DNA of 64,000 nucleotides from Mercurialis annua. Its lineage: Eukaryota > Streptophyta > Magnoliopsida > Malpighiales > Euphorbiaceae. The position numbers were made by a program, and so were the translations under genes. Positions 1 to 11,345 of the stretch are shown piece by piece. Under the pieces are notes generated by a model, which saw only the letters and a list, made by a program, of their open reading frames with translations, was not told where the DNA came from and ran no database searches. Where the stretch lies: the NCBI RefSeq assembly GCF_937616625.2, contig NC_065571.1, forward strand, positions 41,756,651-41,820,650. The letters run 5' to 3'. Every line of letters starts with the position of its first letter. The first letter of the stretch is position 1.

Positions 1-1044
1 GGTCTGGAAGGATCTGGAAAGCAATCTGGGTCAGGGGGAGTGATTAACTCGGCGCCACTCCACAGTGGAGACGGCGGCAATATGAATTGGCGGAGGCGTC
101 GGTTCTGTCTATGTTTAGGGAGCACTTTTTCGGGTTTGGAAACATGAAAAAATAGCTCAAAAACGCATAAAAACATACAAAAAGCATTCTAAAATGTACT
201 GGAATTGAGATATAATGTCTAAACATACATTACACATCCTAAAACATGCTTTTCTAAACTGATTTTAAAGCAAACATGGCAAGGACACCAAGAACACATA
301 AATATGGAAATTATGGCAATTTGATCCTAACATGCATCCTAAGAACCGAAATTGAATAAAATTTGAGTCTGCTGTATAAAATATATTAAAATAGCCCTAA
401 ACATGCTCCTAATCAGTTTTTCTTAGCAACTACGGCGAAAGCATTAAAAACGGCAAACATGGCAGAAGTTGATAAACAAACTAGTATGCATCCTAATACA
501 ACATATTCAAAAAATTATGATCAAGACAATATGAAAAGTGATAAAAGATGCTTATGAGTCCTCAGAAGTACATTCTGAGTCGTTGGCTTGTTTTCTTGTG
601 ATCTGAATGTGGAATCCAGCTTTGGATCGATATGCAATACTGTACTCTTGTGTGGTTTATTTTCTGGACCATAATTGACTAGTTTGGTGTGTGTGTGTGT
701 AGTGGTTCGACTATGACTCTCTAATTTAGGGTTCGAATGTGTGTTTCAGGAATTTAACTGCTGATTTCTGGCTAGGCTCTCTAGGTGCTCTATTTATAGG
801 AGTGAATTTGGTATAGGGTTAGTCATACTCCATATTAGTTTAGGTTTCTGAAAGCTAGAGTTTTAAATAGATCAAAGAGTGTTGATTGATAAGCCTTTCA
901 GTATTAGGATTGAGTTAAACTTCCATTTAATTAATTGTTTTCATATTAAAATTTGATGGTTTGATAAAATGTGTCTAAAAGCTATTTTTTACCCATAGTA
1001 TTAAAAAAAAGGTTTCGGCAACCCTATAGGTTTCGGTATTGGTC
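1..1044. other. No gene; unassigned AT-rich sequence
   Basis: No open reading frame here resembles a known protein. The first 120 bases are GC-richer than the rest. A TATA-box-like CCTATAAATAG is present on the minus strand at about 790-800, so part of this stretch could be a decayed LTR or promoter on that strand. I could not pair it with a second copy, so no element is called. Confidence 0.4.
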
Positions 1045-2729
1045 AATTTTGGTGTTTACAGGTAACAATAGGTCTGCGTGCACCGGTGAAGATCTTGCGA
1101 TAATGGATAGGATGATCGATTACACATGTATTGAGGATATTAGTTGAGCTCAGTAGATTAAATTCTCGGGCCATATGTTGTAGCGATAGTACTCGGTAGA
1201 TTAAGTATTCGGCCTGTGTTAGTGAGTACACTCGGTTGATTAAGTTCTCAGTCTTCACAACGTGGGATTAAGTGTAGTCGGTGTGCTCGATGATTAATTT
1301 CTCGAGCTTCACGGCTCCTTGGATTGATTATGGAATAAGTATTTAATCTGCGAGATGTCTCAGTGGATTAATTTCTCGGAAGTCGCGATCACTTGGATTT
1401 TCGATGGTATTATAGGATATCACAAAATTTAAGCTTAGGGTTCCATTGATATCCGTATCAATTTTATATATGTATAATTGTTTTGGTTTTGAACTTAATA
1501 ATTAGATATAACTTATACAACGCACTCAGTTTCGACTTACCCCCATTGTTGTTCCCATTTTCAGGTTTTATCGAGTAAGCGTGTGGATTTCCATTTTCTT
1601 TTCGGAAGTTTGACTTTCAAGAAAATGATTCTATGTTTTAGTTATAGACTGCAATAGTTGTTAGACCTTGAGTATGTTTATTGTATTTGTTTATGTTTTG
1701 TTTCCGCACTCTGTTGTAATAAGCTTTTATTAGAGATAATTCATGTTTTTATCTCACACCTTACTTATTTTATGTTGCTATTATATGAGAGTTAGAGTCT
1801 CGGTTTGCCCCAAGCATGTTGAAGTTTATTTGGTTTGCTTGGTCAACTAGGGTGTGCGACAAGCTGCCATATAGTAAGCTAGAGACTGCGTGCTCACCGT
1901 TCGAGATCTTGTGATAATAGATAGGATGATCGATTGCACATGTATTGAGGATACTAGTTGAGCTTGGTAGATTAGATTATCGGGCCATATATTGTAGCGA
2001 TAGTACTCGGTAGATTAAGTTCTCGGCCTATGCGTTAGTGAGTGTACTCGGTTGATTAAGTTCTTGGGCTTCAAAACTTGGGATTAAGTGAAGTTGGTGA
2101 TGTACTTGGTGATTAATTTCTCAGACTTCACGACTCCTTGGATTGATTGTGGAGTAAGTGTTTGATCGACGATTTGTCTCGGTGGAATAATTTATCAGGA
2201 GTCGCGATCACTTGGATTTTTGATGGTATTATGGGATATCACAAAATTGAGGTTTAAGGTTCCATTGATTTCCATATCGATTTATATATGTATAATTTTT
2301 TTGGTTTTGAACTTAATAATTAGATATAGCTTATAGAACTCACTCAGTTTCAATTGACCCCCGTTGTTGTTCCCGTTTTATGGTTTTATCGAGAAAGCGT
2401 GTAGATTTCCATTTTCTTTCCGGATGTTTGCTTTTCACGAAAATGAGTCAATGTTTTAGTTCTAGACCCTAGTAGTTGTAATACTTTAAGTCTCTTTGTT
2501 GTATTTGTTTATGTTTTATTGCACTCTGCTATCGTATGCTTTTATTAATAAAAAATTTCATATTTTCTATCTCGCGCGTTTATTTATTTTATATTCCTGT
2601 GAGAAGAGAGTTGGAGTCTCGGTTTGCCCCGAGCATGTGGCTGTCTTTTTCTATGCTTGCTACGGGTTCCGTAGAAACCACTCCCATTTTTTAGCGCCGG
2701 TTGTGATGCCATCAAATCGGGTCGTGACA
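1045..2729 (+). mobile_element. Long gypsy-type LTR, 3' part, with internal tandem duplication
   Basis: The right end GGGTCGTGACA (2719-2729), preceded by a CTTGCTACGGG block and AGCGCCGGT, matches the right ends of the two large solo LTRs at 31387-34696 and 39239-41727. The left end of that family (TGTAATACYCC) is not found here, so this copy is 5'-truncated. Its interior is duplicated: 1066-1845 and 1880-2665 are the same sequence, offset by 814-819 bases. Both copies contain the repeated ACTCGGTNGATTAAGTTCTC motif also seen in diverged form in the other LTRs. Family membership rests on the shared end and motif order. The left limit is uncertain. Confidence 0.6.
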
Positions 2730-2753
2730 AGTAAGTACACACCAAGTCACAAG

Positions 2754-3025
2754 GAGCACCCGCCCCGACGTATGAGATGAAGATATACTATGTAAGAAGC
2801 CAATGCATGAAGGCATGTCCAAGATAATGAAATGTACACACAACGTAACACTACAAGAAAAATGGTACTCATGTGGGTCAATGAAAATAGAACATCCATT
2901 CAAGGGCCATGGAAGCTGCTCTATAGATTGGGTTCCAAAGATGAAAACGGAAATTGCAAGTTCTACAAAGATTATAGTCATGACACGGAGGAGTGTTACA
3001 ACCTAAAAAGAGAAATCCAAAGGAT
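2754..3025 (+). pseudogene. Ty3/gypsy gag C-terminal fragment
   Basis: Frame +1 from 2832 reads a gag-like segment that includes CKFYKDYSHDTEECYNLK, followed by REIQRI. This resembles the YCxFHxDxGHxTxxCxxLKxEIExL block near the end of gag in many plant Ty3/gypsy elements. There are stops upstream, so the gene is broken. The reading frame is cut exactly where a CACTA transposon begins (3026). The protease part of the same polyprotein resumes near 4722, so the two pieces belong to one retroelement. No function is expected. Confidence 0.7.
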
Positions 3026-3786
3026 CACTACTTGAAAACAGGTGATTAGCGACAAAAATTTCAGTCGCTAATCACCTACAATTTGTCGCTAATCAGCTTT
3101 AGCGACGATTAATAATGGATAATATCTTTCGCTAAACAATTGGTTGCAAAATTGATTACTGATGCAAAACTTTTTCTTTCGCAAATTTAACGACGGAATA
3201 ACCGTCGTTACAATTTTGAAGTCGGTCGCAAAAAAGTGAAGCCATGAGACTGAAAAGGAGGCTAATTGGCGACAGATTTTTTTATTTTGCGACGGAACCT
3301 ATTCGTAGCTAATTAACAACAGATACAATTCGTCACTAACAGTCCGTCGCAAAATGCACTATTTTACCGGCAGACGTATCCGTCGCTAAAAACACCATTT
3401 GGGTTAGCGACAGATATATCCATCGCTAATTAGCTGAATTCCCGGAAGAATTTCACTGTTTTCCACTGTTTTTTTCCCCTGTCAATTTATACATGTTAAA
3501 TCCAGTATTTATAACCATTTACAAAGTTGAACTAAATGAAAGGAAATGGTGAATATATATATATATATCAAAGTTTACATAAAAGTAGTTGTAAAAAGTG
3601 ATAAAAAAACATAAACTTTTCGGAAAAAAACATAAAATACCCTACAAAGCCGTCGCGTCATCATTGTCTGGAGAGGGTGGGGGGAACTGTGGGCGATACT
3701 CTAGAGGAAGGTTTATCATCATCTTTGCAAGCTCCGCACGTATAAGTGCGGCCATCCGCTCGTAGTTGCTAGCCTTCTACTGACGC

Positions 3787-4093
3787 TCAAGCGCGGCCAT
3801 CCGCTCCTCGAAGTCGGCTGTAACCTACTGCAATCTCTCCCGAATGCCGGTCTTTCACACGGTTCTTGACATCCATGTTCAATTGTTGTGATCGCAAGGA
3901 GCTTTCGCGCGCCCTGCTACTTGTGGCTGTATACTTACTAGTCGCCGAACCTAGCCCGTACACGCGATGTTTCTTATTAACGCCCTCGATATCCAAAAAC
4001 ACCTGGGTCTCGTCCACATCCGTTAAACTCGAAGAGATACCCTCTACGGCCGTCGTCTGGGACGCAGCAGCAAGCCTCTGAGTGATCGCGTCC
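3787..4093 (-). pseudogene. CACTA transposase fragment, downstream exon
   Basis: Reading the minus strand from 4093, after an AG acceptor, gives an open segment that starts DAITQRLAAASQ and contains VNKKHRVYGLGSATSKY. The RVYGLGS motif and its serine-rich context match the C-terminal part of plant Ptta/En/Spm transposases (the Transposase_24 family). The exon ends at the stop beyond GADGRA. It works with the exon at 4384-4496. The product is far too short for an active transposase, and no ATPase or DDE core is present. Assignment rests on motif recognition. Confidence 0.55.
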
Positions 4094-4383
4094 TATAAAA
4101 AGATTAAAAAACATATCAGTTTAGCATTATAACTACTAAAAATGCATAACATATTAAATGTAATCCTAATTTCTAACAAATTTTCGACAATATTTCCTCT
4201 ATAATATGAACATCATCCATTTTCAGGGAAGTCCTGCAAGCAAATTACAATACACATACCAACCAACAAGCATATTCAATCTACCTAATCTATCATTTAC
4301 TTGTTGAATTCAAACAAATTATAATCTAACCTAATCTGACACTTAAGCAAACTTAAACAATTTAAAGAATTATAAGTTTAATG

Positions 4384-4496
4384 ACTTAGAGTCATGTCAT
4401 GAGCCCGCTTGTCAACCGGCCTTTGTCAGCCTTTATGGAGTGAAGGCGATTGTACAGCTCCAGTGCCGTCGACTTGCGGCCGATCTCCTTAGCCTA
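4384..4496 (-). pseudogene. CACTA transposase fragment, upstream exon
   Basis: The minus strand reads AKEIGRKSTALELYNRLHSI then KADKGRLTSG. This corresponds to the ...R.vs..ElF.rtH..kdG.fvd... block that precedes the RVYGLGS block in plant En/Spm-type transposases. It is separated from the downstream exon by about 290 bases containing an acceptor-like site. It is a decayed remnant inside the CACTA element. Confidence 0.5.
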
Positions 4497-4721
4497 CCAG
4501 AAAAGGAGACGATTTCATTTGTGTGGCAATAAAACAAAAATTTAATTTAGATAATTTAATTATAGAATTAGTAAACAACCCATCACATCCATATCCATAT
4601 GCTTGATGGCATGCTGAGAAAATTAACAAATCAAATAAAAAGAAAAGGAGAAATAGAGAATTGAGTCGGAAAAGGAACAAAGAAAAGAGGAAAATAAATT
4701 AAGAAACAAATAGGTTATCTG

Positions 4722-5270
4722 GGTAATTAATGTGATCACTAGAGGGGGAAGAAAAACATATGGTCAAAAGTTGAGTATTGCAGAAGTACTACAAATAAAA
4801 TGGAGTATGGTGGAAGTACTACAAATAACCACAGTTGATCCCACAATGACCTTCTCGATCTCATCAAGGAAAATTACTTTTGGACTGAAAGACGATATGC
4901 ACATCATAAGACCACATAATGAGGTACTAGTGATGGAAACTAACATTCAGATTTACGTCGTAATAAAGTTATTGCTAAATGAGGGAAGCACTGTCAAATT
5001 AATGACATGGGAAGTGTTTAAATGAATTGGACCAATCCTGGAGAAGCTTCGACATTACCCGACCCTAATAATAGGCTTGGGTGGAAGTCCAATCTATCCA
5101 AAAGAGATAACTGACTCCAACTTACAATAGGATTTTGGAAAGGTTGTTTCCCTACTACTCGAGAGCTATAACTACCAGCAATAAATATACCAGCTAGAGG
5201 AGGAGGACTTATGGTAAAAGAAGATATGTATATTGCAGCCCAATGCTACACGCTGGCCCTCAAGAACATA
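4722..5270 (+). pseudogene. Ty3/gypsy protease region fragment
   Basis: The frame reads VINVITRGGRKT, then FSISSRKITFGLKDD, PHNEVLVMETNIQIYVVIK and LLLNEGSTVKLM. This is the retroviral-type aspartic protease region of a gypsy polyprotein. The catalytic D-T/S-G-S-S has decayed to NEGST. Further on, after frame breaks, VKEDMYIAAQCYTLALK resembles the ARECYxxxLK segment between protease and reverse transcriptase. The pieces continue the gag fragment that ends at 3025, so the CACTA element separates gag from protease. The fragment is non-functional. Confidence 0.65.
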
Positions 5271-8160
5271 AAAAGAATGAAAAGGAAGAAAGAAAAAGTA
5301 GGAAAAAACAATCAGAGCGCACAAAGACAGGGGACTTGTTAGCATGGTTTTTAGATATCATTTAAACGCCCTTTTTATAATATGACAATTTTCACATGAA
5401 ATGAATCTCCAAATAATTGAAAAAGTAACGGAAAGCAAAGCCTTCTCAAGAAAACCAAGGCATGGGCCTTACAAAGACGCACCATGGTTGTGCCACTCGG
5501 GTATGCCAAGGCAAAGCCCCTTCACTGTCCAACCTTGAGCAAAAAATTTCAAAAATATAAGACAAGATGCCACAAAAGGGAAACACTCAAAACATGCGAG
5601 AAAGATTTCAAAAATACATATCCAAAACTTGAGATAAAACTCTAAAAAGTATAAGAAAGGATGCCAAAAAAGGGAAATGCCCAAAACTTGAGAGAAAACT
5701 CTAAAAATATAAGGCAAGATGCCAGAAGGGATACGCCTAAAATTGAGAGAAACTTGTCAAACAAACAAGGCAATATGCCACAAATGTATACAACCAATGA
5801 AACTAAATCAAAGGTAAGATGCCACAAATGGGTACCGCTCAAACATGCGAGAAAAGTTTCAAATACAAGTCAATATACCATGATTGCACATAACCCGGAC
5901 GTAAGAGAAAGATCCCAATTCAGGTTCCAAACATAAGGAAACTATCGACATACAAATAAACTAGGGCAATGCTCAAAACAGTGAAAAGAACTTCCAGGCA
6001 GCAAAAATAGAACACAAGACACCTTCAACCAAAATGACACTACTGGATAAAACAACAATAAGTGAGTATGAAAAGAAAATAACATGAAAAAAAATTATCA
6101 AATGGCAGAAAAATAAGGTGTTTTCCCTAACACCATTTTTAAATATAAAAAACAAAAAAATTACACTATTACATCATTTTTAGGAGATTCACTATAAGGA
6201 CCTCCCGGAATAGAATACTTGCAGCTAGACCAAGGGGCGGAAGAGTTTTAGGTTCGATAGAAGGACCAGCATACATCTTTAATCTTTTTCCTATGGTTCC
6301 GAGAAGCGACGATAGTCAACTTACATGAAGGAAACATTTTCGTTATGGTGGGCCTTCAGGACTCATCTCTAACATACTGATATTATCGGTATTACTTCCT
6401 TAATCTCCAAAATCTTAGTTCACCCACCTGACAAGAATGCTCTGCTGGTTTTGTCAAAAACGGCATAGATATGGTATATAATATCCTATCTCAAACCTTC
6501 TAAATGTCGACCTGATCATCCCAACGACAACCTTCCTTATGAAAATCAATAATCTGAGAGTCCTAATCCCTAATCTGACCCCTCAGCTCATCCATCAACA
6601 AGGCTTGAATAACAAATTTTGACTCTAAATTAGAAACCAAGGTTGTCTTCCCTATAGAATCAACCTTTAGAGAAGCTACCTCAGCTCTTAGCAATATAAG
6701 CTCCTCATCGGGCTTATAAGAACCTTCCTTTATCTTATCCCGATAGTAGTGATCTTGTCAAATCTTTCTTCTAAAGTACGAGGCTTCTAATGACAAGACT
6801 TATGATGAACCCGCTCAGCCTCTAGGTACCTAACGCCATTTAATATCCACAGACTATCCCGATATAATGTCTCAAATTTAATAACCTGACTGGCATCAGC
6901 ATATGTTGAAGAAGACTGTTAAGATGTAGCAAAACATATAACATATTGGTGAACTGTAGGGTCACCAACATACCCCCACCATATAGAAAAATAACGAAAC
7001 TCTTTCAAAAAAATGCTACTTTCATTATAACATAAGATTATCTATTAACAGCTGCCGAACTACTCCTAAGGCGTTGATGATGTTCAACACTAGATTGCGG
7101 ATCTTGAGATGCACTCAATGTTTTGCTAATGTTTGAGGTAAAAAAAGGGAGCAGTGATAATCCCCAAATTAACAAAGAAAAATTTCTCCAGAGCAGCAGA
7201 AAAAGTGGTAGCAGAGTTTGTTAAAGACGAGGGGCCAAAAACGCTTATCTTCAGACATTTTTTTTCCAAAAGGGTTAGAAAAAATGAATGGAGTCGAAGG
7301 ATGCTCTAGCATATGCATAGAAATTTTGTATCATCACCATTGTCCATATCAAAATTGATAGTCTCAAACAATTCTTTCGTTATCGCTATAAAAATAAACA
7401 TCAAAAGAAACATCAGTAAACCATATAAAGGAAACTTCAATAGTCATATAAAAATAACCAAATAAACCAGACACTAGTCTCTCATACCCGAAAAATACAT
7501 TAGTAACAAATTAGGAAAGAAATAAAAAAGGAAACTATGGAAACTAAGAAAGCAAGAAACCATAATGAGAACCAGAAAAGGTAAATACTCGTGAAATAAG
7601 AAGATTGAAATCTTAACAAATTGCTTAATGTCTTGAGGAGAAAAGAAGTAGAAAGCGAAAGAAAGAGAAAGAGAATCAAGACAAATTACTTGCAGATTAT
7701 ATACAAGAGAAAGCTAATGAACAAAAGGGTGAGAAATTAAGAAAGGTAACAGCCACATATAGAAAATAATGAAGAAAATACGCAAAAGAATAATCATACA
7801 CACACACAATGCAGTTATTGGAAAATCAAACGATACAAGAAGTAGAAGCATCACCTTCATAAATAATGAAAACAATTACATGAAAACCAAGGAAGCACTA
7901 AATAAAATACAAATAAAAACAATTGTACCTCAACCAAAGTAGGCTCATAGTACAAGCATATGAAAACGCTCGCAACTAATTTAGGAAAAGGAGATACTTC
8001 CCCTCAATCTTCAATAATCACCCTCGAAAAAGAATCAGAAAAGTTAGTGAAGACGGATAATAACATCACAAAAAGGAGATCATGTCAAAAACCCACAAAA
8101 AAATAGAGAAGAAGAATAAGAAAAAGTCAAACTACGACCTACGGAAACACTAGTAAACCA
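5271..8160. mobile_element. Decayed gypsy interior without recognisable RT/integrase
   Basis: This stretch joins the protease fragment to the LTR-like sequence that ends near 9110. No reverse transcriptase or integrase motif is visible. 5546-5900 is a degenerate tandem array (listed separately). 6500-6900 read on the minus strand gives broken coiled-coil-like sequence rich in E, L and K; some Tat/Ogre-type gypsy elements carry an antisense or extra ORF in this position, but homology here is a guess. 7000-8160 is A-rich with nothing recognisable. Confidence 0.4.
5546..5900. repeat. Degenerate tandem repeat array
   Basis: About four imperfect units share AAAATATAAGRCAAGATGCC followed by RAAAAGGGAAAYGC and CAAAACWTGMGAGAAA. 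The units begin near 5548, 5645, 5707 and 5812, with spacing 62-105 bases. They lie inside the decayed gypsy element, where variable tandem spacers are common. Confidence 0.55.
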
Positions 8161-8240
8161 CATCATAATACGGGCTAGACATTAATTTTTGGATGATCCA
8201 GATTTGACTTGGGGGAGGGGAGGGTGAATGATGGTATATA

Positions 8241-8521
8241 CTCCCTCTGTCCCAAATTGATAGACAGTTTAGGACAAACACAAGTATTCAAAAATTTAAT
8301 AAACCTATACAAAATGCGTAATTCTATAAAAACATATCACATTTGCCCTTATTTAATGCAGTGTTGACTTTATTTTTTAGTGGGTTTTGCTCTCTTTTTA
8401 ATATAATATGTTATCATTAATGAGGATATATGTGTAATTCAAGTATTTAAACAATAAATTGCTGCATATAGTTTGGGACAAAAAATTCAAAATAGTGCCT
8501 ATCAATTTGAGACGGAGGGAG
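8241..8521. mobile_element. Stowaway-type MITE (Tc1/mariner)
   Basis: The element is 281 bp. The left end CTCCCTCTGTCCCAAATTGA and the right end TCAATTTGAGACGGAGGGAG are inverted repeats, flanked on both sides by the TA target duplication (8239-8240 and 8522-8523). The CTCCCTCCGTCCC-like terminus and TA duplication define Stowaway MITEs. It carries no coding capacity. It sits within or beside the gypsy LTR. Confidence 0.85.
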
Positions 8522-8523
8522 TA

Positions 8524-9110
8524 ATAATTTAGTAAGGGCAAATCAACCTCAAAAAATACATATGTGACCAACTCTAGAAAAAAAAAAGTTTACTAGGCTT
8601 ATCGGCCCACGAGAACATTAATCCCGACTAAAGACTCTTTCAGTACGGGGTTGCCTTGTGTCTCATCCTAGACCAATATCACCCATGGAATTTTCTGGAT
8701 TGATGCATAAAGGACATTACTTGCAAAATAAGAAAGGACGGCCACGATAGCCAAGGGAACCACTAGAAATTCTTTGACAAGATAACATATTTACATCGCG
8801 TCAACCACGCTCCACTCACAGAAATAACAGAAAAGGCCAGCTCAACCTACAATATAAAGGGACACATCACCATTGTAAGCACGAGTGAAGAAGAAGAAGT
8901 ACATTATATAAACCACTTTATCCTTAAATCCTAAGATATTTATTTTTGATATATAATCTTTCTCTTCTTATTATACTCTTCTTTTTCACCAAATACTTAC
9001 TTGAGCGTCGGAGTGAGTTCCCGAAAATTTCATTTCGACGTTTTTTCTGACTGTGTTGTCTCTTCTCAGTTCTCGGAGTTCTAGTAGATCATCTTTCTGT
9101 TTTTAGTGAT
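8524..9110 (+). mobile_element. Gypsy LTR-like sequence (R/U5 side)
   Basis: A TATA-like AATATAAAGG near 8850 is followed by CACGAGTGAAGAAGAAG, a T/C-rich stretch and ACTTGAGCGTCGGAGTGAGT near 9000. This layout is typical of the R/U5 part of long LTRs in Tat-type gypsy elements. The orientation agrees with the gag and protease fragments upstream, so this is probably the 3' LTR of that element. I could not find the matching 5' LTR, and the boundaries are approximate. Confidence 0.45.
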
Positions 9111-9148
9111 TTACCAGTATATCTCCAAAATTCTATATTGTTAAGAAA

Positions 9149-9270
9149 CCTAAAATCCACTACATTTACCTATAAAAGGATAACAGTTTCTCTCTTTATA
9201 CCTATGTATTAATTACTGTTTAAATATTAAATATACTCTTATTGACTTAAGCATTAAAGTGGATTTTAGG
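9149..9270. repeat. 13-bp perfect inverted repeat around an LTR-like segment
   Basis: CCTAAAATCCACT at 9149-9161 is exactly complementary to AGTGGATTTTAGG at 9258-9270. The segment between contains a TATA-like CTATAAAAGG and ATTGACTTAAGCATTA, a string also present in the LTRs at 17058 and 19048. It looks like a shortened LTR remnant. Confidence 0.5.
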
Positions 9271-10009
9271 CTAAAATCCTAAACTCATCTATTTTGTCTA
9301 CACAGGTTCGCTACTCGAGCTCTGTCTTACCACCCACTAACCTCAACCTCACATCATACACCAAACAATCTTCTGAATCCACAAAAAACTATCCATTTCA
9401 ATTTTCATTTCCTCCTCGGTTTTTGACTAACCAAACGCCCCTTTCCGCAGGCTCAATCTTAAATTGAATTTGATAATAAAACTAAGTGTCCAAAATCACT
9501 CAAATTGGACAGAATTAAACTAGTCTGATGGGTACCAAGAGCCATTCATACTCTGAACATGGATCGAAGATTGCTAGTACTCCAAATGGATCAAGACGTT
9601 TGCAGTGACCTAGTAAGAAATATTAGCAAAACGATTAGGAGTCGAATAAACACGTAAATGTCAAGCGCTAATATTAAAAACCATGAACATTGTGGATATC
9701 AAACTATTAGGGCCTAAATATGATGATGGGGGTTACGGTACTAAGAAGGCTAAATATTCAAAACTCTGGTAATGTATGTTAAAATACACAAACTAACATG
9801 TTGAGTTTTTTAAATGAATTTTAACATGCCACGCGAAAGTTTTAGTAGTTTATGCAACTACGCATATATTTCTTTTATTTTTAAAGATAATTAAGTTTCA
9901 CAAAGGAATGAAATCCTTTTCTCTTAACATAAAGTAAATCAACCTTCGTGATAAGGTCAAGGTTCGAATTCATAATTTTAAAATATAGGTAAAACTAAGC
10001 CGAATAGAA

Positions 10010-10650
10010 TTAAAAAAGAAATTCAAACCGAACTAAAATTTTAAGGATTGTAATTTTTTTAGATCGAAACACTGTCATTTTATTTTTAAAATATCAAATT
10101 GAACCAAACTAAAATGTTTTATTAAGATCAAAATCGAGCCGAACCAAAATTTTAAGAATGTAAATTTTTCAAATCGAACCGACCATGTCGGTTGGGTCAA
10201 TGATTTTAGTTCGGTTTATTTTAGAATTTAAATTAAAAAAATAGCAAAACAAACTAAACTATAAATTCATATTTTTAAAATATTAAACTGAACCAAATTT
10301 GCTCAATGTTTTGGTTTGTTTTGATTATTTCATATTGGTTTATATTAGAACCCAACAAAAAAATTATGTCTACAAGAAAATTAAACGAAAAATGAATTTT
10401 TATTATATCAGATTAAACCAAACCGAATTAAATGATTTTTTTAGTTTTCATAATCAAACCGAACTAAAATTTTCTATTTTTTCAATAGCGAACCTAATCA
10501 AAACTTTAAGGATTTATTTTTTTTAACCAAACCAGACTTATTGGTTCGATTTATTAGAATTAACGGAAATAATTGTATCCAAAACCGAACCGAGCTAAGA
10601 AACTAATTGTTTAATAATATGAAACTGGACCAAATTTGGTTCGATTTTTA
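10010..10650. repeat. Low-complexity AACCGAAC-rich tract
   Basis: Repeated short strings such as AACCGAACTAAAATTTT, TCGAACCGA and their complement TTCGGTTTATTT recur without a fixed period. Plant intergenic DNA often contains such tracts. No open frame of interest is seen. Confidence 0.5.
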
Positions 10651-10689
10651 CACACTCCTAATCATTCTCACTGCTACATTAATTTATTG

Positions 10690-10930
10690 AAATAAACAGG
10701 ATTGAGACTCTCTCAAGTTTATTCAAAATTGAGAGGGTCATGTTCACGATATATACCGTTCATTATAAAATGAACGGTGTAGAACAAAAAAGTACAATTT
10801 TAATCAAATTAATTTACACTGTTCATTTTACAATAAACAGTGTAGATCAAAAAAGTACAATTTTAATCAAATTAATCTACACCGTTCATTTTACAATGAA
10901 CGGTGTAAATCGTGAACATAGAATCCCAAT
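10690..10930. mobile_element. MITE-like element with tandem hairpin repeat, copy 1
   Basis: The left end (GACTCTCTCAAGTTTATTC then TTGAGAGGGTCATGTTCACG) matches the element at 13838-14028. Inside, a unit of about 63 bases containing ACACYGTTCATTTTACAAT and AAAAAAGTACAATTTTAATC is repeated about 2.5 times (10763-10905). Each unit includes an inverted pair (ACCGTTCATT / AATGAACGGT) able to form a hairpin. The right end is shortened compared with copy 2. The short open frame across it is a by-product of the repeat. Confidence 0.6.
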
Positions 10931-11345
10931 CCAACTAAACAACATATGAAAAAGAACCATTCTCATTTCCATTCCATTCCTTTCCATTCTCATTTTAATT
11001 TTCATTCTTTATCTTAAACCAGACGGTATCTAAAAGGAAATGTGAAACTACTGGACCCTCTTATTTATATTTTTATAAATCTAACTTATTTGTTGTTTTA
11101 TTAATGTTTAATTGAAGATTAATCTAATTATTATTGATGGAAGATTTTTCAATATCAGGTCTAATTTTATTATATTAATATTACAAACAATTATAATATA
11201 TTTATTTATAATCGAGCTAGTGAATTTTAATTATTTTTAGTTGTTAAATAAAAACGGAATAGGATAAAATTAGAAATTTAAATACATAGATATAGCAGAG
11301 TAGATGAAGCTGCTCATATATTAGTAGTAACCATCAATATTTTAA

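Larger units (their letters stand above)
3026..4620 (-). mobile_element. CACTA (En/Spm) DNA transposon, one end truncated
   Basis: The terminus CACTACTTGAAAA starts at 3026 after the trinucleotide GAT. It is followed (3040-3440) by many copies in both orientations of the subterminal motif TAGCGACGGA / TCCGTCGCTAA typical of plant CACTA elements. Transposase exons lie on the minus strand at 3787-4093 and 4384-4496, so the visible terminus is the element's 3' end. I found no opposite CACTA terminus before the host retroelement sequence resumes near 4700, so the far end is probably deleted. The limit near 4620 is an estimate. Confidence 0.75.

Noticed and set aside
2849..2861. CACTACAAGAAAA, a perfect CACTA terminus consensus
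   Set aside because: It lies inside the open gag coding frame (YTQRNTTRK) and has no subterminal repeats after it, so it is coincidental. The real terminus is at 3026.
9935..9985. B-box-like AAGGTTCGAATTC, possible SINE or tRNA
   Set aside because: No matching A box at the right distance and no tail, so support is too weak.
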